Positions 11,301-22,784 of a DNA stretch of 64,000 nucleotides are shown here, piece by piece. The notes beneath the pieces are model-generated. The model did no database searches. It had not been told where the DNA came from and saw nothing but the letters and a program-made list of their open reading frames with translations. The position numbers and the translations under genes are program-made. Numbering within the stretch: position 1 is the stretch's first letter; each line of letters opens with the position of its first letter. The stretch is from Caprella mutica (lineage: Eukaryota > Arthropoda > Malacostraca > Amphipoda > Caprellidae): NCBI GenBank assembly GCA_947561585.1, contig CANNZV010002313.1, positions 40,180 to 104,179 of the forward strand. Direction: 5' to 3'.

Positions 11301-14300
11301 AGCAAAATCAGGAACTTCTTCTACTCAATATCGCATTCAAAAAATCTGTCAAAGTGGTTAGAAGACGTAATCCAGCCTCTGCAGATGAATGGGACAATAA
11401 CCTCTTCAAATGACCTGATCTGAGGCCATCAGGTCCTCCGGCAGAATCAAGACGGAAAGAATTAACAGTCTTGCGGGGCAGGCGGGTGTTTAGACCTCAA
11501 CGTTCTGACAGTCTCTTCATTTCGTTGGTCCAGTCCATCCGAAGATGACAGCTCACGACCTGCTACACTCACGTCACCATCTGCGAACTAAGCTGCCACT
11601 CTATTCTTCAACTTCTGTATTTTATCATCGTCTGAAGAGTGTCGATTATTAACAACTGGGATTATGGGTTCAAGCAGCGTAGGTAGGGAGTCTGCAGTCT
11701 TTAAAAATCGAGCCACTTACCGATTGATTTTAGTAGCAACAGAAATCTTGCGACCTTCCCTACCGCCATCTGGACACTGTACCCCCAGTACAGTGTCTTC
11801 TGCGTCTAAGCCTCCTGTAATAACAGTTGGAGCGCTCCTGCCACAGCTATTATTGATCTTTTGGGAATCGTATTTAGGACTGTCAATCTACTACGACAGC
11901 CACCTATATGTACCTCCAAATTCACCAGCTGATTGGGCTGCTCCTTGGAGTCATCGATTGTAACCCGCGCTCGACACACCACACGAACCCATCTAACTAT
12001 TACGAACGCCTGTGCCCTGGTCAAATAGTTTTTAGTTTGAAAAAGACCGTACATTTTCTGTGTTTACGAATTGTTTTTATTATTTACGTCCAAACTCTCT
12101 GTAAAGAAATTTATGCAATTACGTTATAAGCGTCCCATTCATAAATTCTTAGTAACCCACAACAAAAACTTAAAGGGGCAGTTCAGTCAATTTTTGTTTC
12201 CATAATATTAATGTTGAACAATCACTTTAGTAAGAATAAACCATTCTTGTAGAATTAAACGGTTGAAAAAAATATAATAAGCGATATATATCATATTTTA
12301 TAAATTCGATTTAGTTCCTGCGTCCTCCTACAGATGGCGCCACAACTCTGTACTATTTGTTTACATTTTACAGCTTTCTATCAACAGTATTAACAGGTAA
12401 TTTATGAAGAGATGGTTTTCTTTTCAAAACTAAATCTAATTGTCTCGAAGGACAGTTTTTAATTTCGCAAATTCTTTTCACCATTTTCAAACATATAATG
12501 ACAGATTCAAGATTCAAGTCTGAGACTGGTTATCATTTTATTTACGTACCTACTACAATGATTAATTTGTCGGTCCACCTCAGTCCACAGATGGCGCCAC
12601 TAATTTACAATCTACTTTTTAAATTAACATTTCTAAAATCAACGAATTTACTAATGTTACATAAATAAATATACTAAATCGATTCAGGACCAATTTGGCG
12701 ATAGTTTGATTTTGACTGAACTGTCCCTTTAAATTAAATTGATTATGTAAATCGATAATGCATGTATAAGCTGACTTTGTATATCATTAAAAAAGTATTC
12801 AGTTTTATTATTTTAATGTTGCCAGCCAGTAGAAGTAAGAAGCGAAGGCTAAAACAATGAATTTATAATTACCATCAACAAAGGGTGTTCATTATTTTTT
12901 ACTTTTATGATGTGAAATTTAATGTATATGAACACTAATTTATAATACAAAATAAAGCATTTTATGAAAAAATTGTCCGTGGATGAAACGTCTTGCCCCG
13001 AAATTTGACAATTGAAATTTAGAATAATTTACAGTTTGGGCGCTAAAAAAGTTTACTTTTTAATATCGCCATAACTATATTTACATATGAGATTGGAAAT
13101 TCCAAACAAAGATCATTCGAAACAAAATTAAGTGAACTTTATTTTTTTCTTAAATAATTAATTTTACTTATTTCTCTTCCAATTGATTTTTGTATATATT
13201 ACCAAACACGTATGTTAAATTAGTTACGTCAATTTTGAAATATACAGCTTTTTGCCCTCTTATTACACGGTTGATGACAATATATGATATAGGACTTTTC
13301 TGGTGTAACGTCGCAGTACTGAGTACTCTAACATTCTCAATACTTTGAAAGTGGATGTTAACATAGGTCTTCAGAAATTTCTGAAAGTCAGATTGGTTTG
13401 AAACCTAAGTCACTTTCAGAGAACTGTTGGTATAGTCCTTTTGCATGGTTTATAAATAGGATATCTTTGAATTTTTATCGAAATAATTTTTGTTTGGTGT
13501 CCACTTTTACCCGACGGGTATTAAACATAGAGAATGTAACCATGGCGGGAACGTCAAAATGGTGATATGAAAATGGAATTCTTATGCTTTTATTAAATTT
13601 TTCTATAAAATATACTATATCAACCTATGCAGAAAAAAAATTGATTGAGTTCATGGAAAATAACCTTATAACGGGTAATTAATTATAATATTTCTAAATT
13701 ACGTTATTTCTAACGGGCAAGTACACTAAATAGTATATAATATATATATCCATTAACTTTTATTTTTTAATTGTTATTTATGATAACTGCATGTATATTG
13801 GATACCAATTAAAATAACGAGTTACAATATGTATCCTATTCTTATATGATCGATAATGTGGAACCGGTCGATAAATCGGAACTTAACCCAGTTCCTTAAA
13901 TGCAGTAATAAAGAGTTGACACTTAGTTACTCCTTATTACTGTTACAGAAGAAACTGGGATATCATAAATTATCATAAATAAATTCAGATATCATAAATT
14001 CCAATTGAAGTGAATAAAAATAAAATTTTCATTTCAATAATTTTCTAATTTATTTTACATGCTATTCATATTTAATGATCCTTTTATATCTTAAAATTGA
14101 TGGATGTATTTAAACTAATACTTGATATTGTAATATTTTAGATAAAACAATTATTTTTGAATATATAGAAGGTGTTTAGGGTGAAAAGAGAAGAATTGAT
14201 AAAAATCCTATTCTATCATTTTTTCAACCTCAATTCTATCCTACCTTTCAGAAATACCTCCAGTTGTTTCTTCAGTTGAATCGCAGATATCCCCTAAACC

Positions 14301-15594
14301 ATCGTGTTCAGAGAATTATGATTTGGTCAATGGTAAGTGTCTGAACTACAGCACTGAAAAGAGGAGTTGGTATCGCGCACATATTGATTGTGCTCAAAAA
14401 ACCAGCAGCCTCATCACCTTCAAAGATGTCAAAGATTTAATATCCTTCTTGCTCCATCTTCAAAAGTCAGGTTCGAATAATGTATATAGAAATCTTATAT
14501 TCTTATAAACACTAATATTCTTCATCGGGCATTCTAAACCAAGAAGAGAAAAGATGCCCAAAATAGATACTGTTAACATTAACCAATTAACAATAAAAGT
14601 AAGGTCTAATATTATTTATTTTCCTCTTCAGGACCTACACATTATGAGTTTCCGATGTGGGCTGGCTACGCGGTCATTGATGAGAGTAAGAGCATTTTCG
14701 GAGCTCTACAGAATAACGCTCAGGTGAATGAAAATATTCTATTATTTATAACAGCACGTAGAGTTAAAATGATAAAAACGAGCTAGTAAAGATAACGGAT
14801 CAGAGTCCGTTTACTTTATTAGGTTAAATTTGTTCCATTATCTTAACTAACTTCAATTCAGGTCCGTTAACTTTACTTGGTTGAATTATTAATAATATTT
14901 GACCAATAATTGGATTAAGAATATAATTTTGGAATCATAGATACCACATTAAAAGATTTAAGCAGAAGTTTTTTCCATCGTTTTACTACTCGTTCTTCAC
15001 AACTTCAAAATGGATCACGTAGTTTTTCATCAATTCTTTCAATTAATAAAATATGAAAAATTAATGCCTAATCATTAATATTAACATTTATAATGTTGTA
15101 TATATATATATATAAAATACTAAAGCAAATATTTCATAAAACTAAAATGCAGTCTTCTAGTCCGTTAACTTTACTAGCTTAATTTCTGGTCCGTTAACTT
15201 TACCAGCTTCATTTCTGGTCCGTTAACTTTACTTGGTCCGTTTCTGGTCCGTTATATTTACTTGTTCCGATAATTATGTTAAAATCTGAAAGTTAAGACA
15301 ATCCATAACAAATTACAACAGTTTGATACCTCCTTCTCACATTTGAGTAAAGTCATTTCAATAAGTACAACATATGTACTTTTTTTTAAATTTATACCAG
15401 ACACCACCCTCTATCAACACATTTCTTTTCTGATGTTTCGCTTGCAGGTTTCACCAATATTGCATAAAGGTTGGGCGACACTCTCCTCCTGCGGTAGAAT
15501 GTATTCAACCGAGGAAGCCGTCATTGTTCCCTCACGACGTGTTTACTGCGAATCTCAGAGGCACAACTACCTTTGCGAACAGCCAACTCTCTGA
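8366..15594 (+). CDS. Secreted Ig-like plus C-type-lectin-like protein, six exons, 281 aa
   Basis: I build the exons 8366-8432, 8703-8788, 9063-9297, 14252-14470, 14632-14723 and 15448-15594; all introns are GT-AG and phases agree, giving 281 aa and a TGA stop. Residues 1-21 are a signal peptide (hydrophobic IFLVLAFSSFFF). Residues 30-127 form one Ig domain with C43, W59 and the F-strand SGIYTC ending at C113. A short linker (130-147) leads to a CTLD (148-276) with the extra N-terminal pair C148/C159 of long-form domains and C176, C248, C267 and C276 for the two core disulphides. EPN/QPD and WND are absent, so classic calcium-dependent sugar binding is not expected. Ig plus CTLD secreted proteins occur among invertebrate recognition molecules; an immune role here is inferred. 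Intron 3 (4,954 bp) is swollen by transposons. Splice sites are unproven; GTTCGA after exon 4 is a weak donor. Confidence 0.82.
9558..12060 (-). mobile_element. RLE-type non-LTR retrotransposon, degraded copy
   Basis: Read on the minus strand this is a retrotransposon with a reverse transcriptase followed by a C-terminal restriction-like endonuclease, the arrangement of R2-like and related clades. The 3' end, including about 100 bp of untranslated sequence, matches 25843-25975. The 5' limit near 12060 is set only by loss of coding character. Several frameshifts and stops break the frame, so it is dead. The exact clade cannot be named without a tree. Confidence 0.8.
9639..11300 (-). pseudogene. 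Reverse transcriptase/endonuclease pseudogene
   Basis: In order on the minus strand, 11300-10959 carries the RT fingers (RPIAVGNTLCRLAA) and motif A (KMDMKNAFNCLRRD), 10987-10529 motif B (GIQQGDSFGPAMFAL) and motif C, 10577-10236 a thumb-like part, 10220-9850 the zinc-knuckle and endonuclease and 9821-9639 the C-terminal tail (GRRLVETANDPREY). The pieces are in different frames, so at least three frameshifts are present. Motif C reads YLND where a catalytic YLDD or similar is expected, so even the unbroken part would be inactive. Coding-like but shifted sequence continues upstream to about 12054. Confidence 0.82.
12174..12728. mobile_element. 555-bp MITE with TTAA target duplication
   Basis: The inverted ends are AGGGGCAGTTCAGTCAA and, reverse-complemented from the right, AGGGACAGTTCAGTCAA, each next to TTAA (12170-12173 and 12729-12732). 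AGGG ends with TTAA sites recall Kolobok, and TTAA alone also fits piggyBac; no transposase is present. The words CAGATGGCGCCAC occur as a direct repeat at about 12331 and 12590. Confidence 0.85.
14865..15268. repeat. Short tandem array in intron 5 (GGTCCGTTAACTTTA)
   Basis: Four to five copies of a 29-31-bp unit with the core GGTCCGTTAACTTTACYAGCTT lie at 15158-15268; isolated copies are near 14805 and 14865. The array sits inside the Ig-lectin gene. The rest of the intron is AT-rich with a (TA)n tract near 15100. Confidence 0.75.
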
Positions 15595-15789
15595 GTCGCC
15601 ACTTTACTTTTGAGAAGAGTCTTAGAGATATGAATGAAATTTTATACTTGAGAATCAGAATATTTATTCAGAAATGCACAGTTTTAGTAGGTATATTATA
15701 GTGAAGGAATATATATAGGATTTTCTTCTATTTCTGAAGCCTGTCCTGGTACTCTTTATTCGAGTACTATTGGGCAATTGAAAAATTAA

Positions 15790-16150
15790 ACTACATATAG
15801 GTGATTGTTTTAACTTTCACTGTGCACTTTATTTACAAATATTAGGGGCTGTTTTAACCCTTCACTGCGCACTTTATTTACAACTACTGGTGGTCGTTTT
15901 AACCCTGCACAGTGCACAGTGCACTTCATTTACAAATCTTGGTGGTTGTTTTAACCCTTCACTGTGCACTTTACTTACAACTATTGGTGGTTGTTTTAAC
16001 CCTTCACTGAAAACGTTATTTAAAACTTTTGGTGTTCATTTTACAAAAAATATTCCATCAAATTATAATACAAAAATATTCTATCAAATTATAATACAGA
16101 TTATTTTATCAAATTATAATTCAAAGTTATTCAATCAAATCATTAAAATA
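15790..16150 (+). repeat. 45-bp and 26-bp tandem repeats downstream of the Ig-lectin gene
   Basis: About five copies of a 45-bp unit (core GTTTTAACCCTTCACTGTGC) run to 16030 and are followed by about four copies of a 26-bp unit (core ATTCTATCAAATTATAATAC). The 45-bp unit is found inverted at 7421-7500. The small frame at 15890-16162 is made by the repeats. Confidence 0.85.
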
Positions 16151-16584
16151 TTTGAGAATTAAAATTTGGTGTCTACAGTGTTTTCTTCTCTTCAATATTT
16201 TGAGTTCACAAAAATAAAGTAAGTATTAAGTATTCTTGTTTTAATCAAGATATAAAATTTAGTGCAAAAGGATATAAATTTAGATAAAAAAAATATTAGA
16301 AAATTTTAAAGAAATTTAGTGTATTAATATACATACAACCTATAAATCTTTAATTATTGAAGGATAACATTACTAGAAAAATTCTAATCCAAATTACAAC
16401 AGTTCGAATACCTTGTGACACCATTCACCATACTATTAATTATTAGAAACAAGTTTCAGTTTGTCCACAGAGAATATTGATTATTATATTAATAAAGTTC
16501 GTATTCTTTCTTCAAGCATTATTTTGAAGTTCAAACTGTTCTGGTTTTGAGTTCTCATTAATTGCCCAAAAAGAATGTTTTACA
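16151..16584. other. AT-rich DNA, no gene seen
   Basis: An AATAAA word near 16211 could end the Ig-lectin transcript but is 600 bp past its stop. Nothing else is supported. Confidence 0.35.
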
Positions 16585-16586
16585 TA

Positions 16587-16688
16587 CTAAAGGACCGTAC
16601 ACACGTAGGGTTTTTTTTTCGTCTTTCCACCAGACTTTTTGCTAAGTTCCTCCTACTTAAAAAACCCTACGTGTGTACGGCCCTTTAG
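16587..16688. mobile_element. 102-bp hairpin MITE flanked by TA
   Basis: The ends CTAAAGGACCGTACACACG and, reverse-complemented, CTAAAGGGCCGTACACACG continue into GTAGGGTTTTTT on both arms and leave a loop of about 40 bases. TA lies directly outside (16585-16586 and 16689-16690). Confidence 0.82.
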
Positions 16689-16949
16689 TAAAGTTCGTAC
16701 TACCCATGCACTTTGTACGAATCTAATGAATTTTTTTAATATAGTCTCAATTGACAGACTAAAATATATTTTATTTTATCTCATTCAATAATATAAAAAA
16801 ACACTTATTAAGGTATTATTCACATTAATATACGACATATATATATATTAATTTTATACTGCACCATTGACACAATTCTAAATACTGATGTTTGTGTGGA
16901 AAGTAGTAATATATAATTATACTTAATAGAACCGTGTCATAAATTTAAA

Positions 16950-17465
16950 ATTTCATTAGTAATACTTGATGGATTACAGCAAATTACTGGTTTGTGGTCA
17001 TCATATTAAAAAGAGCAGGTCAATATTTCTAACTTTCATTTGCAGTTAAAAAAGCACAGCAATATTCAATCATTTCATTTACTATTAAAACTATTTATTC
17101 GAATACAAATGCGACACACTAGCCACCTAGTGTATTAGTGTGTTATATAAACACTAGTTTAATATTGTTTTTTGATATAGAGAAAACTAATAGAGTTTTT
17201 ATTTGACTGAAGAATTTAATAACATAAAGAATAAGTAATTCATTGTACTAAAGAATTATTGATAACAGTAATTTTATGATAGCAATATATGTTTCATTTC
17301 AATTTAATGAACTCGTTGCCAATGGGTTATCCAAACATAGTTACGCTAGAACGGAGAGAGAACGGACACGGAAAGGTACGCTGTGTCGAAGTGACACTTT
17401 CAAAATGTGCCATATACTTTGTCGTAAGACCCACATTTATTTGGGTGTAAGAATATTTGATTAAG
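16950..17465. repeat. Upstream block shared with 29440-29860
   Basis: The stretch around 17290-17440 (words TTGCCAATGGGTTA and GAACGGAGAGAGAACGGACA) recurs at 29670-29810 in the same direction. The part at 16970-17110 resembles 26310-26440 and 29430-29540. Since lectin genes 1 and 2 follow at similar distances, the block marks the upstream part of a segmental duplication. The small frame at 17276-17464 is probably chance. Confidence 0.7.
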
Positions 17466-17850
17466 AGGCATATACACAGTAAACTTATTCATCTAAGATT
17501 ACAAAATTTTATTTAGAATTATATAAAAAGGCTTGGGATGATAGCTATAAGTTTTTAGGGAAAATACAATAGTTCAAGAAAATTTCTATGATCAAAATGA
17601 AAGACTGACATGGTTCAAAATAATCATTATAGCTACTATAATATTATCAGTTGGAGTAATAAGTTACCTGTCAATAATGACGGTTTAAAAGTTTATGGTT
17701 ACTTTTAAAATTAAAGGACATTTTAACCCTATGAAACTAGCCCTCAAAAGTTAGCTCTCTAACCTGGCTATATTGGTGCGCCAGAACCAGCTAACACTAA
17801 ACTCTCAAAAAATTTCACAAATAGACCTTTCAATATTTTTTCTACATAAT

Positions 17851-18280
17851 AACTTTCGGATCTTTTCTGTTTGCTGGGCACATTTGAAAATAATGGAAAT
17901 AAAATAATATAATATAGTGGTATTATAGGTACTGACTTTCATATTTATATTATTTTGAATAATGTTGTTAGAAAAGTTTATGTTTCCTGAAAGTAAAATA
18001 ATAATAAAATAATGATAATAACAATATCCTTGAACAAATCAGCATTATGGCGATCTTTTGAATAATGGTATAAGTTCTTAGTTATCAGACGGTTTCACAT
18101 TTTCGATCATATAAGAACTATATTTCTCCAAATCCATTTCAGATTACAATTTTCGTCATCAAGGAAAGGTGTTCTCATGATGCAGAGGTCATTAAATAAC
18201 AATGCGTATCAATGATATATTATTATATATGAATAATTTCCATTATTTTCAAATGCAGCAAACAGAAAAGAGCCTAACTT
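17851..18280. repeat. Inverted repeat pair, possible MITE
   Basis: Positions 17851-17901 and 18236-18280 are inverted copies (shared words CTTTTCTGTTTGCTG and CATTTGAAAATAATGGAAAT). The intervening 330 bp are AT-rich. I see no target duplication. Confidence 0.6.
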
Positions 18281-19420
18281 TCATTTAATTTCTACACATT
18301 CATTGGTAAATGTCAAATAATACTTTTCCATTTAAAATAAAAGAAACAAACCAAGATAAGAAACAAATATTTCTCAGATATAACTATTAGCCAATCAGTA
18401 CTAAGCTTGGTGTGCGCAATTTTTCCAGCACATTTCGCTAAGCTGCTAAGGGGTACAGTTTTCTGATTATAGTGAGACACTCGCAATTATGGTCTCAAAA
18501 TACACTCGTGCATCTGATGGCTATAGAGCTCTGCTAAACGGTAAGATACCCATATAATGAGCATTTATTCGAAAGAATTAGAACTCCTAATTTATGAATA
18601 AATGCTCATGATATGAGTATTTTACCATTTATCACCTTCATTTTTGTCTTATCGTATAATATTAGATGAGAAAGTAGAAGTCATGAAAAGACAACTTCCA
18701 AATCGGTTATAACTAAAGGTACATACTATTATTTCCAATGACGACTGGTACGCCAGCACCAGCGGATAGGTTACTAGAATTAAAAAAATATTCTATTTCT
18801 TTTGTTATCCAGACTTTTTTTTCTGTTATTGAGATTTCGGTCATCTAAACTTCTCTAGTGTATTATAACTCGTTAAAAGTTATGGACTATATTTCAGTTT
18901 TATCATGATTTTATAAATGTAATTTTCCGGATTATTAATTTTTATCTGTATATTACTTAATCCCTGAATTTTGGGTAATATCGGAATTTCTTTCCAAAGT
19001 TAAATTCATAACAAGTTAAATACATATTTGTTTGACATTCCAGATTTTTTAAAAATTCCAAATATTTTGATATACCAGATTATTTGAGATTTTACATTTA
19101 TTTGAAAAATTGCATTTTTTAAATATATCATTTTATAAAATTCCGTTTATTTGAGATCCGGTATATTTCAAATCCCGCAATTTTTAGAAATTCCATCAAG
19201 CATTCTATTTTATAATCCCGCATTTTTTGAAATACCCTATTTTTGCATTTTATAAAATTCCGTTCCGCATCTTTTTAAGATCAATGTTTTTTAAATCCTG
19301 CATTTTTGCAAATTCTGTCACGCGTTTTATCCGGATTTTCGTTATCTTAATTAACAATGAATTTGGCCATTGTATTATATCATATCTTAAGTGTTATAGC
19401 TGGACATGTTTCTAGCAACC
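18281..19420. other. Non-coding DNA upstream of lectin gene 1
   Basis: A hairpin with a perfect 14-bp stem ATGAGCATTTATTC lies at 18557-18609. From about 19020 to 19350 there is a degenerate T-rich array (type AAATTCCGCATTTTTT), like that at 30780-31030 upstream of lectin gene 2. The words TGGTGCGCCAGAACCAGC (17772) and TGGTACGCCAGCACCAGC (18746) recur. No gene is seen; the frame at 19227-19415 is made by the array. Confidence 0.5.
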
Positions 19421-19424
19421 AACA

Positions 19425-19455
19425 GATAAAAACATACTGTTCATTTATTCAGTTG
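19425..19455 (+). promoter_or_regulatory. Candidate core promoter of lectin gene 1
   Basis: GATAAAA (19425-19431) lies 26 bp before a TTCAGTTG initiator-like word whose A is at 19451, which gives an 83-base leader to the ATG at 19535. The arrangement resembles that of the Ig-lectin gene, but GATAAAA is a weak TATA box. Confidence 0.35.
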
Positions 19456-19534
19456 AATTATAATCATAATGAACTAAATTAAAAAGAGATTTTCTTCAAA
19501 TCTGTATTAAAGAGAAAGACTCAGAGACTTCAAA

Positions 19535-21455
19535 ATGCATGTATCGCTACTTCTCTTTCCTCTAAGTGTTATTCTAACTACTGACGCCGTTTTCACATTC
19601 ACAACCTACACTGATTTCACCATCCAAAGCTCAAGTGATACCTACATCACAGAAGCTACCAGAAAATGTAAGTGATTCTTATTTTATTATCTAAACTAAG
19701 GATCAAAGACCCCATATAGTCAATACAGTTATAAAGTATTAAATTTTTGAAATTAAAAAAATACTCTCGTTTGGACTTTGGGCTACCAATCTTTTCTTCT
19801 ATTGCTATGTTTGTGTTCCTCTAGTTTGCGCATAATTTTCTTCATGCAAAGCTTCCAACTAGTTGAGAAACTCCAAACGAATATAGTGAATTATCAAGTT
19901 TGCTAAATTTTCAAGGGAATAACTATAAAAAGCTCGAATCAAATATTTTGATTTAAAAAACCACTGTATACTAATAGGAACATCTTTCATTGAGGTGCAT
20001 GCCTGGAGGCCTGCGGTCACAATAGCTCTTGTTCAGCTGTTGCTATTTCCAAGCTTTCAAACCGCCGTGTCAGATGCACTTTTTCTCCGATGGAAACAGA
20101 GGCTCCTTTAGAACTGATTGCTGCAGTTGATGAAAAAGTTCATGTGAAGAGTATGTCATTGACACATAACTGCATGCTTTAAACGTCGCTTAATGAAAAA
20201 GTCTATAAATTTCTACATTTTCAGATGTTTGCTTCTATCCGTTTGAGTTGGTGGAAGATGTTGGGTGTATCTGGATATCTAACGATGTTGTGGCTAGAAA
20301 TGCTACTCTGCAAAGTTGTCCCGAGGGATCCAGGTTATACTCGCCTCCTTCTCTTGCCATTTTCGAAAACCTTCGTCAGCATCTGATTCAACTTAAAGGT
20401 AAATAATCTATTTTCTACGCATTATGGTCAAACAGTCTGCTTGGTAGTTAGGGAGATTGATAAAAAGCCATTGAATATGTTCATGTGAAATAATAACATC
20501 TTGATAATTATTTATTTATTCATTAATTCTGTTTCGAAAAAAAAATCATTGCAAATTTTACAACAATCAACAAAAAGTACAGAATAACATAGCCAAAATC
20601 AAGCTCTTGTATAACCTCAAAGAACTTAGATTAAATAATAAATTTCAGAAGCTTTGATTTTATAGAATATGATACTGATAAGATTCAAAGAGAACAGAGC
20701 TTTGAACGAAAACTTGCACTATCAATGCATAAAAATTCGTCTAATTTTTATTTTACAAATTCAAACCAAATGTTAATTTCAAATCTGTGTATATTATAAT
20801 GGCATATTTATTCTTCGGCTTCGTGCAACACAATTACCTCATTGCATGAGTTTGATCTGACTTATACTATTTCCCCACAATTCTCAAGTTCAACTTTTGG
20901 TTAGTTATAATAACTAAATGGGTTTCAATAATCTCTACTGTAATATTATAGCTTTCGTTGTTCAATATTTGAATTATTATTTATAAGAAATCAACTATGT
21001 ATTTGTGAAAGTAATCGAACATTCTTCAATAGATACAGACTGATTTTTCCCGCAGATATTCAGTTGCATCTTAAGACGAAAAACAGAAATAAACCAGACA
21101 TTGAAAATGCTGTTTAGAAGATTTTGTCGACGTTGTACTTTCTCTTTATTCAATTTCAGATGGAATGTACTATTAATTACTTTCTTCCACATCAGGCCAG
21201 GATTCAACTTTCCCGGATTCTTTCTATATTGGAATCATCAAGAATGTGACTACCCAAATCTGGGAATTTGACCATGGAGGAAACATCGGAGTGAAAAGTC
21301 CTGGCGAGTACCCATTCGTCACCAATGAACCTAGCTCTCCAACTGCTTCTTGTGCCCGGATGCACAGCCGCGTATTGAATGATGGAACTGAAAGTGATTA
21401 TCTTTTGTTCGATGGATGTCATGCTCACAGACACTACATTTGTCAAATTGTATAA
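19535..21455 (+). CDS. Secreted PAN-like plus C-type-lectin-like protein (lectin gene 1), four exons, 240 aa
   Basis: Exons 19535-19667, 19995-20150, 20225-20398 and 21196-21455 join at GT-AG introns, all in phase 1, giving 240 aa. Residues 1-18 are a signal peptide (MHVSLLLFPLSVILTTDA). Residues 20-96 carry a compact cysteine pattern (C45, C47, C51, C57, C72) resembling a PAN/apple domain. Residues 97-240 are a CTLD: C99/C111 with GCIWIS, C128 (SCPEGSRL), FYIGI at 164-168, W177, C207 (SCARM), C229 (DGC) and C237 (YICQI). EPN/QPD and WND motifs are missing, so a protein ligand or calcium-free binding is more likely than classic sugar binding. Sequons are N54, N122 and N171. The duplicate at 32442-35490 shares every splice phase. 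The immune role is inferred. Confidence 0.87.
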
Positions 21456-22098
21456 AGTCAATTCATTGACTAAACCATTATGATATCCTCCCATGTGCGT
21501 GAATCAGTAACACATATCTACAGACTCTTCTTCTATATAGTTGTTACTACGTCATTTGATTTAGTTATTTTATATTTCCTGTCAGGATTTTCACTCTACA
21601 TATGAACGTATATCCATTCACGTATCACGTAGGTTCCTCAAAGGTCCTCTCCACTCTAAATTAAAAAAAAATCTGGTATTGCTTTAAATTTTTAGAGCTA
21701 AGGTTATATAACATATCGCAGTAAACAGAATTTAAATCGATCGAATATTCTGTTCACAATTAATTATATAAGAAATATTCGCATTTCGTTTTTTCTCATT
21801 CTGAGATTCATAATTTCACATGAAGAAAAAGCCCCCTTACTTGAGTAGGATGTTCGTTCGTATATACATAGCGCATACCTATTCAAAATTTCAAATCACA
21901 GATCTGCGTTCAAATAGAAAGTGTATTAAAATTAACAGTTCTCAATATCGGAAAATGTTATGATATATGGAAACGATTAGTAAGAAATACTTAATTAGGT
22001 AATTGAATTCTTTATATGGATCCATTGTCTTAGAACTACACTATTACGATAAATATTAAAGTGAATCTTAGAATACTTACCGTAACTTACGCGGATAA
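21456..22098. other. AT-rich DNA after lectin gene 1
   Basis: No AATAAA is obvious just after the stop. The word AAAGGTCCTCTCCACTCTA near 21638 matches the ends of the element at 23131-24066 and may be a solo end. No gene is supported. Confidence 0.4.
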
Positions 22099-22761
22099 AG
22101 CCCCGTCCAGACGGTCAAATTTTTCAGAGAAGTGACAAACTTAATGACAAACTAAATGACGATAACTTCCTAGCGTCAGCAAACCGTCAAACTTTTCATC
22201 AGTTTTTTTATTCCAATATGTTGGATATCGTCAGCAAAAAGTTTGTCAAACTATTTGCTGACGATAAAGTTTGAAGTACAAACTGACTTTCCGGCAATAA
22301 TATTTTTTTATTTGCGCGTCATTTTAGTTTATTACAGCTAGGTACACCTACAAAAACCTCATTTTTTTCAAACTTAGTTAGCATCTATCTAGTTACAATG
22401 GCTGACGACAGACTCTTTAATATTTGGTTGTATTAGATCTAAGTTATAGGTAGGCTACCTACGTTGTGAATTGTTTTCTATGATCTATTTTTGACTATCC
22501 TTTTCAAGACGATATTTTGTCATTAAAAACAAATTATTTTTTCTGGTTTCTTACTGTTCTAAATTTAAAAAATATACATACCAAGTTATTTTCACGATAT
22601 ATAACATTAATTTTGACGAAACTGACGCCAGTGAACCTCAAACTTTTGGCGAGAAAATTTGACAGTGTAGACACTCCTTGAAAACTGACGATAAGTTTGT
22701 CATTTAGTTTGTCATTAAGTTTGTCACTTCTCTAAAAAAATTTGACCGTCTGGACGGGGCT
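22099..22761. mobile_element. 663-bp MITE with TAA target duplication (PIF/Harbinger-like)
   Basis: The ends AGCCCCGTCCAGACGGTC are perfect inverted repeats for the first 26 bases and similar for about 65. TAA flanks both ends (22096-22098 and 22762-22764), fitting the 3-bp TWA preference of PIF/Harbinger. The arms contain GACAAACTTAATGACAAAC and GTCAGCAAA words in several copies. No transposase is present. Confidence 0.85.
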
Positions 22762-22784
22762 TAAGGCGGATTATGAATACGCTA

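Larger units (their letters stand above)
9332..13000. mobile_element. Foldback-type element FB3 in intron 3, split by later insertions
   Basis: The left arm (9332-9425) is a run of about 15-bp units of the type GGACATTTCGTCCAT starting GGGGCTA-AGACATTTCG. The right arm (about 12958-13000) is its shorter inverse, GGGGCAAGACGTTTCATCC when reverse-complemented. The flanks AATATTTGA and GAAATTTGA agree at 7 of 9 positions, a possible old 9-bp duplication. Inside sit a retrotransposon (9558-12060) and a TTAA MITE (12174-12728). Interior parts (9430-9555 and 12810-12960) match 31185-31310 and 31998-32165, so a second copy lies near 31.1-32.2 kb. Confidence 0.62.

Noticed and set aside
11664..11963. 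99-codon plus-strand frame
   Set aside because: The retrotransposon reads on the minus strand here; the plus frame is a shadow.
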